Shown here piece after piece: positions 12,038 through 22,800 of a stretch of DNA of 64,000 bases. Every line of letters begins with the position of its first letter. Positions within the stretch are counted from its first letter, which is position 1. A program made the translations under genes and the position numbers. A model generated the notes under the pieces. The model saw only the letters and a list, made by a program, of their open reading frames with translations. It made no database searches and was not told the DNA's origin. This stretch comes from Salvelinus alpinus. Taxonomy: Eukaryota; Chordata; Actinopteri; Salmoniformes; Salmonidae. Location of the stretch: positions 74,463,580-74,527,579 of the forward strand of contig NC_092091.1 of NCBI RefSeq assembly GCF_045679555.1, given 5' to 3'.

Positions 12038-14101
12038 TTATGTACAGGTGCAGTAATCTATGAGCTGCTCTGACAGCTGGTGCTTAAAGCTAGTGAGGGA
12101 GATAGGTGTTTCCAGTTTCAGAGATTTTTGTAGTTCGTTCCAGTCATTGGCAGCAGAGAACTGGAAGGAGAGGCGTCCAAAGGAAGAATTGGTTTTGGGG
12201 GTGACTAGAGAGATATACCTGCTGGAGCGCGTGCTACAGGTAGGTGCTGCTATGGTGACCAGCGAGCTGAGATAAGGGGGGACTTTACCTAGCAGGGTCT
12301 TGTAGATGACCTGGAACCAGTGGGTTTGGCGACGAGTATGAAGCGAGGGCCAGCCAACGAGAGTGTACAGGTCGCAGTGGTGGGTAGTATATGGGGCTTT
12401 GGTGACAAAACGGATGGCACTGTGATAGACTGCATCCAATTTATTGAGTAGGGTTTTGGAGGCTATTTTGTAAATGACATCACCGAAGTCGAGGATTGGT
12501 AGGATGGTCAGTTTTACAAGGGTATGTTTGGCAGCATGAGTAAAGGATGCTTTGTTGCGGAATAGGAAGCCAATTCTAGATTTGACTTTGGATTGGAGAT
12601 GTTTGATGTGAGTCTGGAAGGAGAGTTTACAGTCTAACCAGACACCTAGGTATTTGTAGTTGTCCACATATTCTAAGTCAGAGCCGTCCAAAGTAGTGAT
12701 GTTGGACAGGCGGGCAGGAGCAGGCAGCGATCGGTTGAAGAGCATGCATTTGGTTTTACTTGTATTTAAGAGCAGTTGGAGGCCACGGAAGGAGAGTTGT
12801 ATGGCATTGAAGCTCGCCTGGAGGGTTGTTAACACAGTGTCAAAAGAAGGGCCAGAAGTATACAGAATAGTGTCGTCTGCGTAGAGGTGGATCAGGGAAT
12901 CACCAGCAGCAAGAGCGACATCATTGATGTAAACAGAGAAGAGAGTCGGTCCAAGAATTGAACCCTGTGGCACCCCCATAGAGACTGCCAGAGGCCCGGA
13001 CAACAGACCCTCCGATTTGACACACTGAACTCGATCAGAGAAGTAGTTGGTGAACCAGGCGAGGCAATCATTAGAGAAACCAAGGCTGTCGAGTCTGCCA
13101 ATGAGGATGTGGTGATTGACAGAGTCAAAGGCCTTGGCCAGGTCAATGAATACGGCTGCACAGTATTGTTTCCTATCGATGGCGGTTACGATATCGTTTA
13201 TGACCTTGAGCGTGGCTGAGGTGCACCCATGACCAGCTCTGAAACCAGATTGCATTGCGGAGAAGGTGTGGTGGGATTCGAAATGGTCGGTAATCTGTTT
13301 GTTGACTTGGCTTTCGAAGACCTTAGAAAGGCAAGGTAGGATAGATATAGGTCTGTAGCAGTTAGGGTCAAGGGTGTCCCCCCCTTTGAAGAGGGGGATA
13401 ACCGCAGCTGCTTTCCAATCTTTGGGGATCTCAGACGACACGAAAGAGAGGTTGAAGAGGCTAGTAATAGGGGTGGCAACAATTTCAGCAGATAGTTTTA
13501 GAAAGAAAGGGTCCAGATTATCTAGCCCGGCTGATTTGTAAGGGTCCAGATTTTGCAGCTCATTTAGAACATCAGCTGACTGTATTTGGGAGAAAGAGAA
13601 ATGGGGAAGGCTTGGGCGAGTAGCAGAGGGGAGGGCAGTGCTGTTGTCCGGGTTAGGGGTAGCCAGGTGGAAAGCATGGCCAGCCGTAGAAAAATGCTTA
13701 TTGAAATTCTCAATTATAGTGGATTTGTCGGTGGTGACAGTGTTTCCTATCTTCAGAGCGGTTGGAAGCTGGGATGAGGTATTCTTATTCTCCATGGACT
13801 TTACGGTGTCCCAGAACTTTTTTGAATTTGTGTTGCAGGAAGCAAATTTCTGCTTGAAAAAGCTAGCCTTGGCTGTTCTAACTGCCTGTGTATATTGGTT
13901 TCTGGCTTCCCTGAAAAGTTGCATATCACGGGGGCTGTTCGATGCTAATGCAGAACGCCATAGGATGTTTTTCTGTTGGTTAAGGGCAGTCAGGTCAGGA
14001 GAGAACCAAGGGCTATATCTGTTCCTGGTTCTAAATTTCTTGAATGGGGCATGCTTATTCAAGATGGTGAGGAAGGCATTTTTAAAAAAATGACCAGGCA
14101 T
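12038..14101 (-). CDS. LINE reverse transcriptase part of ORF2
   Basis: 687 codons open on the minus strand. The reverse-transcriptase core is seen as CYRPISILPCLSKVFE, QSGFRAGHGCTSATL, AVFIDLAKAFDSVNH, GVPQGSILGPTLFSVYIND and the catalytic YADD (encoded at 12,872-12,883), followed by the thumb and a C-terminal part ending CTCT. It copies the element's RNA at a nicked target. Its first residues (PGHFFKNAF) continue the endonuclease frame if one T is removed from a seven-T run at about 14,089, so it was originally one protein with the next entry. No internal stop is present. Confidence 0.9.
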   Translation of the reverse strand: MPGHFFKNAFLTILNKHAPFKKFRTRNRYSPWFSPDLTALNQQKNILWRSALASNSPRDMQLFREARNQYTQAVRTAKASFFKQKFASCNTNSKKFWDTVKSMENKNTSSQLPTALKIGNTVTTDKSTIIENFNKHFSTAGHAFHLATPNPDNSTALPSATRPSLPHFSFSQIQSADVLNELQNLDPYKSAGLDNLDPFFLKLSAEIVATPITSLFNLSFVSSEIPKDWKAAAVIPLFKGGDTLDPNCYRPISILPCLSKVFESQVNKQITDHFESHHTFSAMQSGFRAGHGCTSATLKVINDIVTAIDRKQYCAAVFIDLAKAFDSVNHHILIGRLDSLGFSNDCLAWFTNYFSDRVQCVKSEGLLSGPLAVSMGVPQGSILGPTLFSVYINDVALAAGDSLIHLYADDTILYTSGPSFDTVLTTLQASFNAIQLSFRGLQLLLNTSKTKCMLFNRSLPAPARLSNITTLDGSDLEYVDNYKYLGVWLDCKLSFQTHIKHLQSKVKSRIGFLFRNKASFTHAAKHTLVKLTILPILDFGDVIYKIASKTLLNKLDAVYHSAIRFVTKAPYTTHHCDLYTLVGWPSLHTRRQTHWFQVIYKTLLGKVPPYLSSLVTIAAPTCSTRSSRYISLVTPKTNSSFGRLSFQFSAANDWNELQKSLKLETPISLTSFKHQLSEQLIDYCTCT

Positions 14102-15521
14102 CCTCTACTGACGGGATGAGATCAATATCCTTCCAGGATACCCCGGCCAGGTCGATTAGAAAGGCCTGCTCGCTGAAGTGTTTCAGGGAGCGTTTGACAG
14201 TGATGAGTGGAGGTCGTTTGACCGCTGACCCATTACGGATGCAGGCAATGAGGCAGTGATCGCTGAGATCTTGGTTGAAAACAGCAGAGGTGTATTTGGA
14301 GGGCAAGTTTGTTAGGATGATATCTATGAGGGTACCCGTGTTTACGGAATTGGGGTGGTACCTGGTAGGTTCATTGATAATTTGTGTGAGATTGAGGGCA
14401 TCAAGCTTAGATTGTAGGGTGGCTGGGGTGTTGAGCATGTTCAAATTTAGGTCGCCTAGCAGCACGAGCTCTGAAGATAGATGGGGGGCAATCAGTTCAC
14501 ATATAGTGTCCAGAGCACAGCTGGGGGCAGAGGGTGGTCTATAGCAGGCGGCAACGGTGAGAGACTTGTTTTTAGAGAGGTGGATTTTTAAAAGTAGAAG
14601 TTCAAATTGTTTGGGAACAGACCTGGATAGTATAACAGAACTCTGCAGGCAGTCTTTGCAGTAGATTGCAACACCGCCCCCTTTGGCCGTTCTATCTTGT
14701 CTGAAAATCTTGTAATTGGGGATGAAAATGTCTGAATTTTTGGTGGTCTTTCTAAGCCAGGATTCAGACACGGCTAAAACATCCGGGTTGGCAGAGTGTG
14801 CTAAAGCAGTGAACAAAACAAACTTAGGGAGGAGGCTTCTAATGTTAACATGCATGAAGCCAAGGCTATTACGGTTACAGAAGTCATCAAAAGAGAGCGC
14901 CTGGGGAATAGGAGTGGAGCTAGGCACTGCAGGGCCTGGATTCACCTCTACATCACCAGAGGAACAGAGGAGGAGTAGGATAAGGGTACGGCTAAAAGCT
15001 ATGAGAATTGGTCGCCTAGAGCTACTAGAGCAGAGAGTAAAAGGAAGTTTCTGGGGGCGATAAAATAGTTTAAAGGAATAATGTACAGACAAAGGTATGG
15101 TAGGATGTGAATACAGTGGAGGTAAACCTAGGTATTGAGTGATGATGAGAGAGATATTGTCTCTAGAAACATCATTGAAACCAGGTGATGTCATCGCATA
15201 TGTGGGTGGTGGAACTGAGAGGTTGGATATGGTATAGAGAGCAGGGCTAGAATCTCTACAGTGAAATAAGCCAATAAACACTAACCAGAACAGCAATGGA
15301 CAAGGCATATTTACATTAAGGAGAGGCATGCTAATCGAGTGATCAATAAGGGTCCAGTGAGTAGAGGTTGGTTGGGGTCGTGGCGATCCAGACAGCTGGC
15401 CGGGTATATGGCTATCGGTAGCAGCATAGGATGGAGGTCTGTTTGTAGATACCTCGTGCGTTTCCGTCGGTAGGTTAGTGGGGTTCCGTGTAGTGGGGTT
15501 CCGTGTGGTAGAGGGGATCAA
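14082..15521 (-). CDS. LINE endonuclease part of ORF2 with 2A-like motif
   Basis: 479 codons on the minus strand. The N-terminal about 185 residues are Ser/Pro/Thr-rich with hydrophobic stretches. At about residues 188-196 (14,932-14,958) stands GDVEVNPGP, which fits the 2A ribosome-skipping consensus D-V/I-E-x-N-P-G-P. The apurinic-endonuclease-like domain follows: FMHVNIRSLLPK, AVSESWL, LLGDLNLN and DIILTNLPSKYTSA with SDHCLIA (Asp-His of the active site). It ends WSFF-stop in the seven-T run, one base out of frame with the reverse transcriptase. APE-type LINEs with N-terminal 2A motifs are known; activity here is inferred. Confidence 0.85.
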   Translation of the reverse strand: MIPSTTRNPTTRNPTNLPTETHEVSTNRPPSYAATDSHIPGQLSGSPRPQPTSTHWTLIDHSISMPLLNVNMPCPLLFWLVFIGLFHCRDSSPALYTISNLSVPPPTYAMTSPGFNDVSRDNISLIITQYLGLPPLYSHPTIPLSVHYSFKLFYRPQKLPFTLCSSSSRRPILIAFSRTLILLLLCSSGDVEVNPGPAVPSSTPIPQALSFDDFCNRNSLGFMHVNIRSLLPKFVLFTALAHSANPDVLAVSESWLRKTTKNSDIFIPNYKIFRQDRTAKGGGVAIYCKDCLQSSVILSRSVPKQFELLLLKIHLSKNKSLTVAACYRPPSAPSCALDTICELIAPHLSSELVLLGDLNLNMLNTPATLQSKLDALNLTQIINEPTRYHPNSVNTGTLIDIILTNLPSKYTSAVFNQDLSDHCLIACIRNGSAVKRPPLITVKRSLKHFSEQAFLIDLAGVSWKDIDLIPSVEDAWSFF

Positions 15522-15901
15522 TCCAAATTGGCAAAATAGATATAGTGACCCAAGGAAAAATATACTGATACTTTTACTTTTATACTGATAACAAGTTCAA
15601 ACAGGTGCCATTAATACAGGTAACGAGTGGAGGACAGAGGAGCCTCTTAAAGAAGAAGTTACAGGTCTGTGAGAGCCAGAAATCTTGCTTGTTTGTAGGT
15701 GACCAAATACTTATTTTCCACCATAATTTGCAAATAAATTCATTAATAATCCTACAATGTGATTTTCTGCATTTTTTTTTCTCATTTTGTCTGTCATAGT
15801 TGAAGTGTACCTATGATGAAAATTACAGGCCTCTCTCATCTTTTTAAGTGGGAGAAGTTGCACAATTTGTGGCTGACTAAATACTTTTTTGCCCCACTGT
15901 A

Positions 15902-16347
15902 CCTAAACAAACATTGGGTGTATGACTTTTGGTTCAGAACTTTTGTGAAACATCACAGCACAGTTGATAAATATATGCAAATAGAAATCAAAGCTGGGTG
16001 ATGTTCAGCGATAGATGGGAGGGGTTGAGAGGAGCTGAAGGGTGGGACTAACAGTAACAAGATTGTCAAATATACTGTGTATGTATATAGTATGTATAAG
16101 CTGGAAACCTAAGTGTTGTAAGTAGAAGCCTAAGTGTTGTTGTCCATTAGTTTACTCCAGTTTGGGGAGGTGTGGAAGGGGCAGCGGAAAATAACAAAGG
16201 AAAAAATGTAATACATATATTTTACATATTTACAAAAAATACATGGGGGATTTGTAATCTAGCAGACAATTACATTGATGGAAGCCACAATCTACCTGCA
16301 ATATTAGAGCTTATCTACCAGAAACAAGAAAAGAAAAAACGCACGCT
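15902..16347 (+). repeat. Spacer S, right part
   Basis: Continues the spacer interrupted by the nested Tc1 and reaches the left end of the next E unit. It contains the landmarks cagttgataaatat, gttgttgtccattagtttac and ttacattgatggaagccaca. No gene. Confidence 0.75.
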
Positions 16348-17073
16348 GTTACAAGCAGGAAACAAGTTATGGACGAACCAGAAATGTGGTCATGTCAACC
16401 CTGGATGATGCATGTGTGACTTGTTCACCTGTTTGGCACATTGGAACATTCTAACCTTTTAGGACATGAACAGGCAGAACAGGTTTTATAAGCAAAGCAT
16501 AGTTCCATTGTTTTCAGGAAGGTGTTACCATGGTGATAGGTGTGACAGGAGGCAGACTCAGGGCAAATATCCAATGTTCTCCATCTGAGAAATATGCCCT
16601 TAAAATAGTGGAGTGGTAGACTGTCTATTACAAATTAAAAACTACAATGTCTGACTTAATAAATAATTACTGACATGGATCAACCAAATCAGGAAAGTGT
16701 AAGCATGGCAGGGACAGGTGGGATGATAAGAGAGACATGAACGGGGGCAGGAGGAGTGATAGGAGGGACAAGAGGGGTGATAGGAGGGACAGGATGGGTG
16801 ATAGGAGGGACAGGAGGGGAGATTGTAGGGACAGGAGGGAAGATAGGAGAGAAAGGAAGGGTGATAGGAGGGACAAGAAGGGTGATAGGAGGGACAGGAG
16901 GGAAGATAGGAGGGGCAGGAGGGATGATAGGAGGGACAGGAATGGTGATAGGAGGGACAAGAGGGGTGATCGGAGAGATAATAACAAGTAGGGGAAAGTG
17001 AGGAAGGTGATACACTTCGTAAAATGTTTATGGTTCGTCCACAACTTGTTTCCTGCTTGTAGCAGCACGCGTT
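16348..17073 (+). repeat. E unit with 21-bp minisatellite V3
   Basis: Inverted ends at 16,348-16,390 and 17,031-17,073 enclose conserved DNA and a minisatellite at about 16,711-16,985 (about 13 units). Structure as the unit at 5,219 but 0.73 kb long because the array is shorter. Confidence 0.8.
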
Positions 17074-17199
17074 TAAAGGAATGTTCTCTCTAACTATAAG
17101 TCACATTATATTTTTTAGATAATGTTTCTATTGAGAGGGTGTGTAATGCAAGTCGAGATGTCCTTGGATGAATGTCAAAAAGATGTATAACCGACGTTG
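17074..17199 (+). repeat. Spacer S, interrupted
   Basis: The first 126 bp of the spacer up to ccgacgttg. It resumes at 17,592 with ttaaaagacccacacatac and is cut again near 17,680 by minisatellite V4. Confidence 0.7.
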
Positions 17200-17591
17200 T
17201 GTCAGGTTGTGGGCCACTGGTGCATGGAATCGGGCGCAGAAGAGCAGAGATGAGTGCACAAGGTATTTATTCCACGAACAGCACCAGTATAAAACAAATA
17301 CTAAAGGTGCGCGAAATTACCTATCACTCGTAAATAACGGGCTAATAACGAACCCGGCAAACAAAACCAGCCAACAAGTAACGACCTGAACATATATACA
17401 AACACGCACACAAACATGGGGGAAACAGAGGGTTAAATAAGGAACATGTAATTGGGGTATTGAAACCAGGTGTGTAGAAAACAAAGACAAACAAATGGAA
17501 AATAAAAAGTGGATTGGCGATGGCTAAATGGCCGGTGATGTCGACCGCCGCTCAAACAAGGAGAGGGACCGACTTCGGGGGAAGTCGTGAC
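17200..17591 (-). mobile_element. Solo-LTR-like insertion, about 392 bp
   Basis: Begins tgtcaggttgtggg and ends gaagtcgtgac inside the spacer. Other spacers read gacattgttaaaag at this point without a gap. The minus strand has AATAAA (complement of tttatt at about 17,265). No target duplication is visible and the last base of the expected tgaca end is missing, so the right edge has probably been trimmed. Confidence 0.6.
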
Positions 17592-17689
17592 TTAAAAGAC
17601 CCACACATACCTAAACAAACATTGAGTGGATGACTATTGGTTCGGAACTTTTGTGAAACATCACAGCACAGTTGAAAAATGTATGTCAA

Positions 17690-18237
17690 ATGGACAAGAG
17701 GGGTGATGGGAGAGACAAGAGGGGTGATAGGAGGGACAGGTGGGGTGATAGGAGGGACAGGAGGGGTGATAGGAAGGACAGGAATGGTGATAGGAGGGAC
17801 AGGAAGGGTGATAGGAGGGACAGGTGGGGTGATAAGAGAGACAGGAGGGATGATAGTAGGGGTGATAGGAGGGACAGGAAGGGTGATTTGAGGGACAGGA
17901 AGGGTGATAAGAGGGACAGGAAGGGTGATAGGAGGGACAGGAGGGGTGATTTGAGGGACAGGAAGGGTGATAGGAGGGACAGGAGGGGTGATAAGAGAGA
18001 CAGGAGGGATGATAGTAGGGGTGATAGGAGGGACAGGAAGGGTGATTTGAGGGACAGGAAGGGTGATTTGATGGACAGGAAGGGTGATAGGAGGGACAGG
18101 CAGGGTGATTTGAGGGACAGGAGGGGTGATAAGAGGGACAGGAAGGGTGATAGGAGGGACATGAGGGGTGATAAGAGGGACAGGAGTGATAGGAGAGATA
18201 ATAACAAAGATGGGAAAGTGTTTCCTGCTTGTAGCAG
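17690..18237 (+). repeat. 21-bp minisatellite V4 with truncated right end
   Basis: About 24 units from 17,690 to 18,205, then only the inner part of the E right end (tttcctgcttgtagcaggac). The left inverted end and conserved inner DNA are missing, so this is a partial E unit fused directly to spacer sequence. Confidence 0.85.
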
Positions 18238-18951
18238 GACGCGTTTAAAGGAATGTTCTCTCTAACTATAAGTCACATGATTTTTTTAGATAATGTTTAT
18301 ATAGTGAGGGTTTGTAATGCAAGTTGAGATGTCCTTGGATGAATGTCAACAAGATGCATGACCGACATTGTTAAAAGAACCACACATACCTAAACAAACA
18401 TTGGGTGTATGACTTTTGTCTCTTTGCTACCTGGAACACAACAATGGTTTCAGTACCACACCCTCCTCATAACCACCAGGAAACTAAGGCTTTAACTTAA
18501 TCTAAACATGTATCTTTCATTTGCAATCTGTAAAAACTATGGGAATAGAAATGTTCAGAACTTTTGTGAAACATCACAGCACAGTTGATAAATATATGCA
18601 AATAGAAATCAAAGCTGGATGATGTTCAGAGACAGATGGGAGGGGTTGAGAGGAGCTGAAGGGTGGGACTAAAAATAACAAGATAGTCAAATATACTGTG
18701 TCAGTAAAGTGTATATAGTATGTGTAAGCTGGAAGCCTAAGTGTTGTTGTCCATTAGTTTACTCCAGTTTGGGGAGGTGTGGAAGGGTCAGCGGAAAATA
18801 ACAAAGGAAAAAATGTAATACATATATTATACATATTTACAATAAAATACATGGGGGATTTGTAATCTAGCAGACTATTACATTGATGGAAGCCACAATC
18901 TACCTGCAATATTAGAGCTCATCTACCAGAAACAAGAATAGAAAACCCACC
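18238..18951 (+). repeat. Spacer S, complete copy
   Basis: About 714 bp, uninterrupted, from gcgtttaaaggaatgttctc to the next left inverted end. It is the best left-block reference for the spacer. No open frame of note. Confidence 0.8.
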
Positions 18952-19675
18952 CTGTTACAAGCAGGAAACAAGTTATGGACGAACCAGAAATGTGGTCATG
19001 TCAACCCTGGATGATGCATGTGTGACTTGTTCATCTGTTTGGCACATTGGAACATTCCAGTCTTTTAGGACATGAACAGGCAGAACTGGTTTAATAAGCA
19101 AAGCATAGTTCCATTGTTTTCAGTAAGGTGTTCCCATGGTGAAAGGAGGGACAGGAGGCAGACTAAGGGCAAATATTCAATGTTCTCCATCTGAGTAAAA
19201 TGCCCTTAAAATAGTGGAGTGGTAGACTGTCTATTACAAATTAAAAACTACAATGTCTGACTTAATAAATAATTACTGACATGGATCAACCAAATCAGGA
19301 AGGTGTAACCATGGCAGGATGATAAGAGAGACAGGAGGGGTGATAGGAGGGGCAGGAGGGATGATAGGAGGGACAGGAAGGGTGATAGGAGGGACAAGAG
19401 GGGTGATGTGAGAGACAGCAAGGGTGATAGGAGGGACAGGAGGGGTGATGGGAGGGACAGGAAGGGTGATAGGAGGGACAGGAGGGAAGATAGGTGGAAC
19501 AGGAGGGGTGATGGAAGAGACAGGAATGGTGATAGGAGGGACTAGAGGGATGATAGGAGAGACAAGAGGGGTGATAGGAGAGATAATAACAAGGAGGGGA
19601 AAGTGAGGAAGGTGATACACTTCGTAATGTGTTTCTGGTTCGTCCACAACTTGTTTCCTGCTTGTAGCAGGACGC
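18952..19675 (+). repeat. E unit with 21-bp minisatellite V5
   Basis: Inverted ends at 18,952-18,996 and 19,632-19,675. The array at 19,316-19,590 has about 13 units and shares unit order with the start of V10 at 58,415, so this unit is orthologous to the right-block E unit. Confidence 0.8.
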
Positions 19676-19904
19676 GTTTAAAGGAATGTTCTCTCTAACT
19701 ATTTCACATGATTTGTTTTAGAAAATGTTTATATAGTGAGGGTTTGTAATGCAAGTCGAGATGTCCTTGGATGAATGTCAACAAGATGCATGACCAACTT
19801 TGTTAAAAAACCAACACATACCTAAACAAACATTGGGTGTATGACTTTTGGTTCAGAACTTTTGTGAAACATCACAGCACAGTTGAAAAATGTATGTCAA
19901 ATGG
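19676..19904 (+). repeat. Truncated spacer S
   Basis: About 230 bp of spacer ending at cagcacagttgaaaaatgta, fused to minisatellite V6 in the same way as at 17,680. V4 and V6 therefore share a junction and are probably duplicates of one event. Confidence 0.7.
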
Positions 19905-20310
19905 ACAAGAGGTGTAATGGGAGAGACAAGAGGGGTGATAGGAGGGACAGGTGGGGTGATAGGAGGGACAGTAAGGGTGATAGGAGGGACAGGTGGGGTG
20001 ATAAGAGAGACAGGAGGGGTGATAGTAGGGGTGATCAGAGGGACAGGAAGGGTGATAGGAGGGACAAGAGGGGTGATTTGAAGGACAGGTGGAGTGATAA
20101 TCGAGACAGGAGGTGTGATAGTAGGGGTGATCGGAGGGACAGGAAGGGTGATAGGAGGGACAGGAAGGGTGATAGGAGGGACAGGAAGGGTGATAGGAGG
20201 GACAGGAGGGATGATAGGAGAGATAATAACAAGGAGGGGAAAGTGAGGAAGGTGATACACTTCGTAATGTTTCTGGTTCGTCCACAACTTGTTTCCTGCT
20301 TGTAACAGGA
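19905..20310 (+). repeat. 21-bp minisatellite V6 with E right end
   Basis: About 16 units to 20,238, then the full right inverted end (ctggttcgtccacaacttgt) at 20,273. No left inverted end. Last minisatellite of the left array. Confidence 0.85.
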
Positions 20311-20850
20311 CGCGTTTAAAGGAATGTTCTCTCTAACTATAAGTCACATAATTTTTTTTAGATAATGTTTATTTAGTGAGGGTTTGTAATGCAAGTCGAG
20401 ATGTCCTTGGATGAATGTCAACAAGATGCATGACTGACATTGTTAAAAGACCCACACATACCTAAACAAACATTGGGTGTATGACTTTTGGCTCTTTGCC
20501 ACCTGGAACACAACAATGATTTCAGTACCACATCCTCCTCACAACCACCAGGAAAGTAAGGCTTTAAGTAAATCTAAACATGTATCTTTCATTTACAATC
20601 TGTAAAAAATATGGGAATAGAAATGTTCAGAACCTTTGTGAAAAATCACAGCACAGTTGATAAATATATGCAAATAGAAATCAAAGCTGGATGATGTTCA
20701 GAGACAGATGGGAGGGGTTGAGAGGAGCTGAACGGTGGGACTAAAAATAACAAGATTATCAAATATACTGTGTCAGTAAAGTGTATATAGTATGTATAGG
20801 CTGGAAGCCTAAGTGTTGTTGTCCATTAGTTTACTCCAACTAGGGGAGGG
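20311..20850 (+). repeat. Spacer S, terminal copy
   Basis: The last spacer of the left array. It passes without a break into lower-copy DNA at about 20,850 and corresponds to 58,882-59,415. Confidence 0.75.
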
Positions 20851-22250
20851 GTGTAAACCCAGTACAAAGTAAATTCACACTCACATAACCACGGTTCAAT
20901 GACCTTAAAGGTGCATTCAGCTGACTGAGAAAACAACTTACGCAACACATTCATTTTTTCAAGACGCCAACAAATGTGTTGTTTTTTTCTCATTCTGCTT
21001 TGTGTTACCAAGGACACAGATTTTATAACGTGACTAACTGCCAAGAGAATACATAAGTGTGTCTCTGGTATGGCATTCCTGACAGACACCATGGCCTTAC
21101 AGTATAAAAAAACACTGAGGAATGTAGTGACCTACTGTCTAACACCTGACATATCTACTCATCTACACTCCAAATCCTGGTAAATAACCTGTATAGTCTA
21201 CTTTATGTAGCCTTCAAGAGGGATATGTTGGTCACATTCACATTCTTCACTTTATTGAGTGCTTGCATGTCTTCTGTTTGACACCAAATTATATCTGGTA
21301 CATTGTCCTGTCTTTATACAGTATACTGTATATTCTGGTAATGGGAAACATGTGTAGTTTTCACTTTTGGTTCCTTGACAAAAGCATATTTAAAAATAGA
21401 ATATGATGATGAAGGGGTGAGGTTTGAATATAAAGGGCAGCATTTTCTGTGAGCACTGATGGTCTGTGAGAAGCTGATGATTATTTAGTCAGATTTAATG
21501 TGTAAATAGTGGGATTGCCCCCAATGCAATCAGCAAGTTGTTATAATCCAAACATATTTATTTAAAATGCTCTGTTTCTTTATAAAAAGGGGGTTTTGAT
21601 ATTTCGCTGTGGATAAGTGTCTTCTTACGGAGACAAGTAAGAGTTGTTTTGAAGCCATGCATTTATACACGTGTCTTGTTTTACTTTGTATAAAATAATA
21701 AAATGCAGTAGGACAGGATCTTTCTACATGTGTCTCCGTCCATGATAATATATCACAGTCTCAAGGTTAATGAATGAACAGGTTATAGAGCAAACATCGC
21801 AATTATCACAACACATAGGTTTAAATCTGCTGTTTGGGGGGGGGGGGGGGTTCTTTCCTAGTGATTTTACCCACACCACTACACATACAGTACAAACTCC
21901 AGTCAGCCACACTGGAATTGAATAAAACCGACACCATCTCAGCTTCTGTGTGTATTTTTTGTAAAGCTGATATTTACTATGGTTTGGGTTTGGACAGACA
22001 GAAATTATACAAGTGTAACAGAGTGTAAATGTTTAATAAAGTGTTTAATACATTTTTAAATGAAGAAGACACAAACCATTAAAGCAATATTTTGCCAGCA
22101 TCAATACAATGTCCATGAAAATAAGCAGCCATTGTTTACTGTACATTTTACAACACCTGATGGATGCAACAAAAACAAGTGGTCAAGTTGAGTTTTCAGT
22201 GACCCTTTACTTTACAGTGCCATGAAATAGTTCTGAATTTAATATTAACT
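20851..22250. other. Lower-copy non-coding segment with a possible promoter
   Basis: Collinear with 59,416-60,790. A TATA-like box (acagtataaaaaaacact) near 21,098 is followed by about 70 bp and then caaatcctggtaaata, which could be a short non-coding exon with a splice donor near 21,179. Another TATA-like gaatataaagggcag is at about 21,428. No coding exon can be tied to them. A run of about 17 G at 21,835 is about 9 G in the other copy. Confidence 0.35.
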
Positions 22251-22800
22251 ATTTGCTCTTAGATAGTCATTCATCAAGCTCCCAAGGAGGGAATGGGAGA
22301 TGTATTATGTATACTGTAAAGGGGAGTCATGCTGTAGTTCATGTCTTATGTAGGCTGACAGGCAGAAACAAATGCCGTCATTCAGGGAAATATAACATTC
22401 TTGACTCTCAAAATGTGCAAAACCCAAGTCAATATTCATCACTAAGAGTCACAAGCAAAACCTTTGTTCATCCTGTAAGTAGTTAAGCTAAAGGACATTT
22501 CTGAACATCCTGTCCTGTAAATTGTGAGAGGAGATAAGAGTTAATGTCTGGGGTTCTCTGTCTTGGCTGAAGAGCTTGGCAGCCCTCCAGTGTTACCAGG
22601 TAGAATGTCTTCTTTTTCCCCCTTTTTCCAGCCAGGCCAACCTTCACCCTTTGCCAGTTCTTCAAGAATTCTTTCTACTTTTTTCATGGTTTAATTTTGA
22701 GTGCCCTCTAGTGGCTGTAATAATATGGTTAATCCCCTTAATTTGCCACGGTAATTTGCCACAGTTTTAAAAACACTTTGCATTGTACAGTCTACAATCA
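22251..22800 (-). other. Conserved segment with short minus-strand frame
   Basis: The minus-strand stretch 22,483-22,665 reads with NWQRVKVGLAGKRGKKKTF and is kept with few changes at 36,884-37,066 and 61,034-61,228. I do not recognise it and no splice sites define it. It may be a remnant exon or simply low divergence between duplicates. Confidence 0.35.

Larger units (their letters stand above)
11591..15576 (-). mobile_element. Nearly full-length LINE, TSD cttttat
   Basis: A minus-strand non-LTR retrotransposon of about 4 kb. The 3' tail is A/T-rich (complement of ttattttattttatttaacc) at 11,591 and the 5' end is near 15,576. cttttat occurs at 11,584-11,590 and 15,577-15,583. The host Tc1 joins cleanly across it. 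It encodes an AP-endonuclease region and a reverse transcriptase, split by one base in a T run. The only other members seen are the fragments at 6,665 and 8,544. Confidence 0.85.
10307..15899 (-). mobile_element. Tc1/mariner-like element with a nested LINE
   Basis: The inverted ends cagtggggcaaaaaagtatt (10,307) and its complement ending gccccactg (15,899) sit in a TA duplication at 10,305-10,306 and 15,900-15,901. The array's other spacers have the empty site cacacatacctaaac. The element's own DNA is about 1.6 kb (10,307-11,590 plus 15,584-15,899). The rest is a LINE. The transposase is on the minus strand at 10,524-11,540. Confidence 0.9.

Noticed and set aside
12060..14093. Several plus-strand frames of 60-150 codons
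   Set aside because: Shadows of the minus-strand LINE reverse transcriptase.
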